64,000 nt of DNA, taken from NCBI GenBank assembly GCA_018268355.1, contig JAFDWR010000003.1, forward strand, positions 124,001 through 188,000, read 5' to 3'. Below the pieces are notes generated by a model. The model was not told the origin of the DNA. It searched no databases and was given only the letters and a program-made list of their open reading frames with translations. This DNA is from Armatimonadota bacterium (GTDB taxonomy: Bacteria > Armatimonadota > Fimbriimonadia > Fimbriimonadales > Fimbriimonadaceae). Every line of letters begins with the position of its first letter. Positions within the stretch are counted from its first letter, which is position 1. Shown piece after piece: positions 59,935 to 64,000 of this stretch. Both the position numbers and the translations under genes were made by a program.

Positions 59935-60390
59935 TTACACAACTTCCTTCTGGAACCGGACGAGGGCCATCATGGCCAAAACATAGCCGTAACCGCCGAA
60001 TCCGGCGATTTGGCCCAAAGCGACGGGAGCGATCACCGAGTGTCGGCGGAACTCCTCACGCGCGTGAACATTGCTGAGGTGAACTTCGATCATCGGGAGT
60101 CGCACGCTGACGAGCGCATCGCGCAACGAAATCGAGTAGTGGGTTAGCCCGCCGGGGTTGATGATGATTCCGTCGGCCCAGCGGCGATGCTCTTGAATCG
60201 TGTCGATCAGGACGCCTTCGTGGTTGGATTGAAGGATGCGCGCCTCGACGCCAAGCTTGGCCGCCTCGCTCTGGATCAACTCATCGATTTCTTCGAGCGG
60301 CTGCTTGCCATAGATGTCGGGCTCTCGAAAGCCGGTGAGATTCAAGTTCGGTCCGTGGAGGACAAGGATGCGGTTGCTTTCTGCGCTCAA
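59935..60390 (-). CDS. aroQ: Type II 3-dehydroquinate dehydratase
   Basis: This 151-residue protein has the family order: [18 protein letters not shown] (catalytic Tyr region), [33 protein letters not shown] and [18 protein letters not shown] with [13 protein letters not shown]. It dehydrates 3-dehydroquinate in the shikimate pathway. It overlaps the Trm112-like gene's stop by four bases and abuts the M24 peptidase gene. No other shikimate gene is in the window. Confidence 0.96.
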   Translation of the reverse strand: MSAESNRILVLHGPNLNLTGFREPDIYGKQPLEEIDELIQSEAAKLGVEARILQSNHEGVLIDTIQEHRRWADGIIINPGGLTHYSISLRDALVSVRLPMIEVHLSNVHAREEFRRHSVIAPVALGQIAGFGGYGYVLAMMALVRFQKEVV

Positions 60391-60578
60391 GAGTTCAGCT
60401 CCGGAATTTCTGAGATCGGTCGTCCCGATTCAGGCAAGAGGTGGGGGATGCCATCGACGATGGGAAACGCGATTTCGCACGAACGGCAAACGAGGTAGTT
60501 GCCGACCTTTTCAAAGGGCGGCCGACTCGGATCGAACGGACAACCGAGCATCGAAAGAAGGTTCTCGTCAAAGTTCAT
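60387..60578 (-). CDS. Trm112/YcaR-type zinc-ribbon protein
   Basis: This 63-residue protein has [13 protein letters not shown] and [22 protein letters not shown], the compact zinc-binding layout of Trm112 and YcaR, with a proline-rich hydrophobic tail. In archaea and eukaryotes Trm112 activates methyltransferases. Bacterial homologues are usually next to lipid A or glycosyltransferase genes, and here it follows a glycosyltransferase gene with a four-base overlap. One zinc ligand set may be incomplete. Confidence 0.85.
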   Translation of the reverse strand: MNFDENLLSMLGCPFDPSRPPFEKVGNYLVCRSCEIAFPIVDGIPHLLPESGRPISEIPELNS

Positions 60579-61612
60579 CTCGTTCGGTCGTATGCCTCCC
60601 TGGTTTTGCGCGCCGTGGCCTCCCAGGTGAAGCTTTTCTCGCGGTTTTCACCTTCGTCGAGGAGTGTTTGCAGTTTACTTTGATTCTCGAGGGTGCTTTG
60701 GATCTCGGCTGCCCAGCGGGCGGCATCGAAATGGTCGAAAAGCAAGGCACCATTGCCAGCGACCTCGGGGATGGCCCCTCGGTTCGAAGCGGCGACAAGG
60801 GTTCGGGTTCGGAATCCTTCGAGGATGGGGAGTCCGAACCCCTCGTGCAAGCTGGGAAAGAGGAGGACGTCGGCGCGGGCATAGACTCCCGACATGGCGT
60901 CGTTCGGCAGGTAGCCCAGGACCTCGGCATTGGGCAGGCCAACCGATCGCTTACCCGTGATGAGAAGTCGGCATTGGACTTTCTCGGAAAGCTTTTCGAA
61001 CACCTCGATAGCGAAGGCTTGGTTCTTTCTTGACCAATTGCTGCCTTGGACCAGAACGGTGACTACCTTTGACTGGATTGATGCGTCTCGGGGTTGCTTC
61101 TGGATCCAATCCGGGCAGGCGAGTGGAGTCGCGACCACTTTGCCCCTCACAGCGGACAAGTGCGTCTCGATCTCCCTCTTCGAGGTCTCCGATACGGTCA
61201 AGATTGTCCCCGCCCGGCGGGCGGACGCGCCCACGCCGAGCCTGAGCAAGACTCGATCTCTCGGCCGGAACCACTCGGGGCCAATGAAGAACGATACGTC
61301 GTGGATCGTGGTCAGGCTCCCCCGCGGAGCAAGCGGCGAAAGCGAATACTGGGTGTGGATTGCGCGGCAACCGGCCTTCCTCGCCGCCAAGGGGAACGTC
61401 ACCATGCTCCACCAACGAGAAGAGCCGCCCGGAATGACTCGCCAGGCGCTTTCGGGGACCTCGGGATAGTTTTCCGCCGGATTTGCGTTGGAAAAGAGGA
61501 GAAGGTCCTCGCCGAGACCCAAGCGGAAGAGCGTGCGAACAAGCGAAGTCCAATAGGTACTGTCACCGGTATTGGTTCCTCCGACCAGTCGCGCATCAAT
61601 TCCGATCATTTC
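60575..61612 (-). CDS. GT4-family glycosyltransferase
   Basis: I start at the ATG at 61612, preceded by GAAGAAAG, giving 345 residues opening MIGIDARLVGGTNTGD. A longer GTG start at 61651 is possible but adds residues with no family similarity. Conserved elements include VTVLVQGSNWSRKNQ, LLITGKRSV and the acidic HEGFGLPILEGFRTR motif (E-x7-E). Acceptor and sugar are unknown. A polysaccharide or lipid-linked sugar is likely. It heads a five-gene operon with a Trm112-like gene, aroQ, an M24 peptidase and an ABC-like ATPase. Confidence 0.9.
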   Translation of the reverse strand, partial: EMIGIDARLVGGTNTGDSTYWTSLVRTLFRLGLGEDLLLFSNANPAENYPEVPESAWRVIPGGSSRWWSMVTFPLAARKAGCRAIHTQYSLSPLAPRGSLTTIHDVSFFIGPEWFRPRDRVLLRLGVGASARRAGTILTVSETSKREIETHLSAVRGKVVATPLACPDWIQKQPRDASIQSKVVTVLVQGSNWSRKNQAFAIEVFEKLSEKVQCRLLITGKRSVGLPNAEVLGYLPNDAMSGVYARADVLLFPSLHEGFGLPILEGFRTRTLVAASNRGAIPEVAGNGALLFDHFDAARWAAEIQSTLENQSKLQTLLDEGENREKSFTWEATARKTREAYDRTR

Positions 61613-61665
61613 TTTCTTCACGATGAACCATTTGGCGAGAACCTTGCACACAATAGAACATCGCG

Positions 61666-61678
61666 CTCGCTAAGCGAG
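61666..61678. repeat. Short palindrome between divergent genes
   Basis: CTCGC (61666-61670) and GCGAG (61674-61678) flank TAA symmetrically. It lies in the 86-base gap between the glycosyltransferase and the small plus-strand gene and could be an operator half-site. Confidence 0.35.
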
Positions 61679-61698
61679 TCTACGGAGTAGCAATCATC

Positions 61699-62076
61699 AT
61701 GAAAACTCGAAAACCCCCGATTGTCCTCGGTGCCATCGCGGTGGTACTGATTGGTGGCGTCGCTATCAATAACATGATGGCCCTCAAGGCCTCGAACCCG
61801 AACCCAGAGGAAGCCGCCCCCCAGCTGGACAGCAAGAACATGACTACCCCTTCGCGTGAGGGTGATGCCAAGGAAGAGATGAAGCGCCGGATGGAGAACG
61901 CCAAGAAGGCAGGAAAGCCCGATAAGGCGAAGATGGTGTCCGAGGGTGGCGGCGCGGATACTGGCCCCACGATCATGGTTCCTAAGGATGCGGACTACAA
62001 GCCGGTGCCGAACGACTCTTCGCCGAGCACCCAGTGGTACACCAAGGGCAATCGCCTGAATCCAGGCTCTAAGTAG
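61699..62076 (+). CDS. Small anchored protein of unknown function
   Basis: This 125-residue protein has an N-terminal hydrophobic helix (PPIVLGAIAVVLIGGVAI) after a basic MKTRK, then a long charged, Pro/Lys-rich region with DAKEEMKRRMENAKKAGK, and ends with NRLNPGSK. It is probably a membrane-anchored or secreted unstructured protein. GGAG lies 11 bases before the ATG. It is convergent with the ABC ATPase gene and overlaps it by eight bases. Confidence 0.7.
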   Translation: MKTRKPPIVLGAIAVVLIGGVAINNMMALKASNPNPEEAAPQLDSKNMTTPSREGDAKEEMKRRMENAKKAGKPDKAKMVSEGGGADTGPTIMVPKDADYKPVPNDSSPSTQWYTKGNRLNPGSK

Positions 62077-62830
62077 TCTGACCAAAGACTGGCTGACCGT
62101 CGGCGTCATAGCCGATTCGCAGGCCTTTTCCGTAGCGCGCTCGCAAAGAGTCCTCGGAAAAGGCCTTAATTTTGTCTCCGAGTGGCTCCACGCGCTGCTC
62201 GCCGACCCACCAGAACTCGTCGCCGATGAGGTGCGCCAAGTTGAGGTCGTGGGTGCAAAGGATCACGCCCTTCCCTTCCTTGGATAGGTCCTGGATCAAC
62301 TCGACCAGGAGCGACTGGTGCTGCTGATCGAGGTGAGTCGTCGGCTCATCAAGCAGGAAGTAGTCTGGGTTTTGAACCAGGAGCCGGGCGAGGTTGGCCC
62401 GCTGGCGCTCGCCGCCGCTGACTTGCGTGATCGCGCTTTCGGCGATGGATTCAATCTGGAGCCGCGCGATCGCTCGGTCGACCGCCTCGTTGGTTGAAGC
62501 CGCTTGTTTGTGGCCGATCATCCTTGCCATCTCGCCCATCTCGACAATCTCGCGCACTGAGAAGTCGAACGGGAAGTCCTCGACCTGCGGGGCAAGCGCT
62601 ACCTTCTGGGATCGGGCATGCATCGGCAGTGCAGATAAGGGCTTGCCTTCGAGTTCCACAGAGCCCTCTTGAGGTTCGAGCAGACCGGCGAGAGCGAGGA
62701 GCAAGGTGGTCTTTCCTGCGCCATTAGGGCCGAGAACGGCCGAAACCTTGGACTTTCTCGCGGCGAAGTTGACATCCGATAGCACAAGACTTCGGCCTCT
62801 CTGGATGCTCACTCCCTTTGCCTCAAGCAT
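62069..62830 (-). CDS. ABC transporter ATPase (iron-siderophore/haem type)
   Basis: This 253-residue protein has Walker A LGPNGAGKTTLL, the signature VSGGERQRANLARLL, Walker B YFLLDEPTTHLDQ and the His of CTHDLNLAHLI. Length and the LAPQVEDFPFDFSVREIVEMG region match FepC/HmuV-type importers of iron complexes or vitamin B12. No matching permease or binding protein is in the window. A full-length exporter gene starts on the same strand immediately to the right. Confidence 0.88.
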   Translation of the reverse strand: MLEAKGVSIQRGRSLVLSDVNFAARKSKVSAVLGPNGAGKTTLLLALAGLLEPQEGSVELEGKPLSALPMHARSQKVALAPQVEDFPFDFSVREIVEMGEMARMIGHKQAASTNEAVDRAIARLQIESIAESAITQVSGGERQRANLARLLVQNPDYFLLDEPTTHLDQQHQSLLVELIQDLSKEGKGVILCTHDLNLAHLIGDEFWWVGEQRVEPLGDKIKAFSEDSLRARYGKGLRIGYDADGQPVFGQTT

Positions 62831-62832
62831 GA

Positions 62833-64000
62833 TCAGAAGACCTCGTTCTCAGAGACAAATCCCTCGTTAAAGATTCGGACCATCTCGGCATACACGCCGT
62901 TCTTCTCGAGCAAGTCTCGATGGGATCCTTCCTCGACGACGCTGCCCGCCCGTAGAACGAGGATCCGGTCTGCCCGCGCGGCGGTGGTGAGACGGTGAGC
63001 GATCAGGAGCGTCGTTCTCCCCGCCATGGATTCATAGAGAGCCTCGGTGACGTGTTGCTCGCTCTTGGCATCGAGGGCGCTCGTCGCCTCGTCGAGCACG
63101 AGCAGCTTCGGATCGCGGACCAACGCACGGGCAATCGCGAGCCGTTGCATCTGCCCACCGCTCAGCCGGACGCCCCTCTCGCCGAGTAATGGCACATCTC
63201 GACCGTCAAACTCGTCGACGAATTCGCTCGCGTGGGCCTGCTCAAGCGCGCGACGGACGGTCTCTTCCGAGGCGGCCGGTGCGCCAAGCTTGATGTTCTC
63301 AATCACGTCGCCGCTGAAGAGGAACGTGTGTTGGGGGACGATTGCCATCTGACCGCGAACCCACTCCGGATCGAGCTCAAGGATGTCGACCCCATCGAGG
63401 GTGATCCGTCCCGCGCTGGGGTCATAGAAGCGGAAGACGAGGTCGGCGATCGTCGACTTGCCGGAGCCACTCTTTCCGACCAGCGCGAGCGAGGTGCCGG
63501 GCGGGACCCTGAACGAAACATCGCGCAGCGCAACGGTTCCGTCGGGATAAGTGAAGGAGACATGCTCGAAGACCAGCTCGCCTTTGAAGGCGGGTAAGGT
63601 CCTCGTCCCCGCCGCCAAGGGTGCAGGCTCCTGATACTCCAGGATTTCGTCGTAGATCCTCGTCGTGGCGGCTTGGACCATGGCGAGAGTATTTGAAACA
63701 CTACCGATTGCCTTGAATCCACTATTGATGCCATCCATTCCAAAGGCGAGACCGGCAAATTTTGGAACGTTGAGCTGACCTCGCAAGGCGAGATAACCAG
63801 CCACGATGAACAATCCAGCCAAGGCGACCGCTCCGAGGAGCTCGACTAGCGGTTTGAGGCTACTCACGACCTTGGCCGCGCGCTCCTGGCTCGCGAGCGT
63901 TGCATTCACCTCGGCGTCGTACTTCGAGATCACGTTTCGCTCAGCACCAAACGCCTTGATGACGCGGTGCCCTTGGAGCATCTCCTGCGTGGTCCCGCTG
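62833..64000 (-). CDS. ABC exporter, permease-ATPase fusion (cut by the window edge)
   Basis: The frame runs to the right edge and its start lies outside. The ATG at 63981 is internal, because TTQEMLQG, a conserved MsbA-type segment, spans the edge. The part seen has two hydrophobic segments and then a complete nucleotide-binding domain: GKSGSGKST, RLSGGQMQRLAIARAL, LLVLDEATSALDA and IAHRLTTAARAD. This is an MsbA/LmrA-type half-transporter that would dimerise to export lipids or drugs. Spacing of two bases to the ATPase gene suggests co-transcription. Confidence 0.9.
   Translation of the reverse strand, partial: SGTTQEMLQGHRVIKAFGAERNVISKYDAEVNATLASQERAAKVVSSLKPLVELLGAVALAGLFIVAGYLALRGQLNVPKFAGLAFGMDGINSGFKAIGSVSNTLAMVQAATTRIYDEILEYQEPAPLAAGTRTLPAFKGELVFEHVSFTYPDGTVALRDVSFRVPPGTSLALVGKSGSGKSTIADLVFRFYDPSAGRITLDGVDILELDPEWVRGQMAIVPQHTFLFSGDVIENIKLGAPAASEETVRRALEQAHASEFVDEFDGRDVPLLGERGVRLSGGQMQRLAIARALVRDPKLLVLDEATSALDAKSEQHVTEALYESMAGRTTLLIAHRLTTAARADRILVLRAGSVVEEGSHRDLLEKNGVYAEMVRIFNEGFVSENEVF

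Overview
The window is about 62% GC and densely coded on both strands, with no gene-free stretch longer than about 260 bases. I saw no rRNA, tRNA, CRISPR array, insertion sequence or integrase. The gene content (a FliA-type sigma factor, flagellin, a chemoreceptor, a SurA/PrsA-like lipoprotein, VanW, cytochrome c maturation genes, and many short-leader or leaderless genes) fits a free-living, motile, probably diderm bacterium. My best guess is Armatimonadota, class Fimbriimonadia, but this is an inference from general gene style and not from a marker gene.

Region 1 (1-8715, minus strand) is the upstream part of an extracellular contractile injection system (eCIS), a phage-tail-like syringe. 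In transcription order it holds a DUF4255 cap-like protein with two added beta-sandwich domains, the contractile sheath, the inner tube, a small tail-assembly protein, a DUF6760-like small protein, and a giant protein of at least 1,524 residues. The giant protein carries a lipase-like domain and a DUF4157 (HELTH) domain and runs off the left edge. Baseplate, spike and ATPase genes would be expected beyond that edge. A clear sigma-70 promoter lies just before the sheath gene, and an intrinsic terminator lies just before the first gene.

Region 2 (8.9-33.5 kb) is mostly housekeeping: ftsY, phhB, an NlpC/P60 hydrolase, an M29 aminopeptidase, an ANTAR response regulator divergent from a receiver that lacks its phospho-acceptor, a PpiC lipoprotein, a FliA-type sigma operon, a metallo-beta-lactamase-fold hydrolase with a DnaA-domain-I-like partner, an MFS transporter, VanW, nrnA-truB-DUF2752 and two secreted paralogues, tdk with a zinc-ribbon gene, speE, scoB, an L,D-transpeptidase, a chemoreceptor, and the run lepA, biotin carrier, PuuD-type amidotransferase, E2 acyltransferase.

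Region 3 (33.5-51.6 kb) holds a TPR protein next to ccmABC and a probable ccmD, a methyltransferase, a GH20 hexosaminidase, scoA (14 kb from scoB and on the other strand), a DUF429 protein with coaBC, an Ig-like membrane protein, purH, a Gly/Asn/Trp-rich secreted protein and flagellin. Region 4 (51.6-64 kb) holds an AddB-like/AddA-like pair whose nuclease functions look lost, an asparaginase-family hydrolase, the compact operon glycosyltransferase-Trm112-aroQ-M24 peptidase-degenerate ABC ATPase, and two ABC transporter genes, the last cut by the right edge.

Two genome-wide habits stand out. About fifteen genes have a TANNNT or CATACT -10 box only 6-9 bases before the start codon, which implies leaderless mRNAs. 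Six of twelve convergent gene pairs interlock their stop codons in a 4-base YTAR overlap, leaving no room for terminators.
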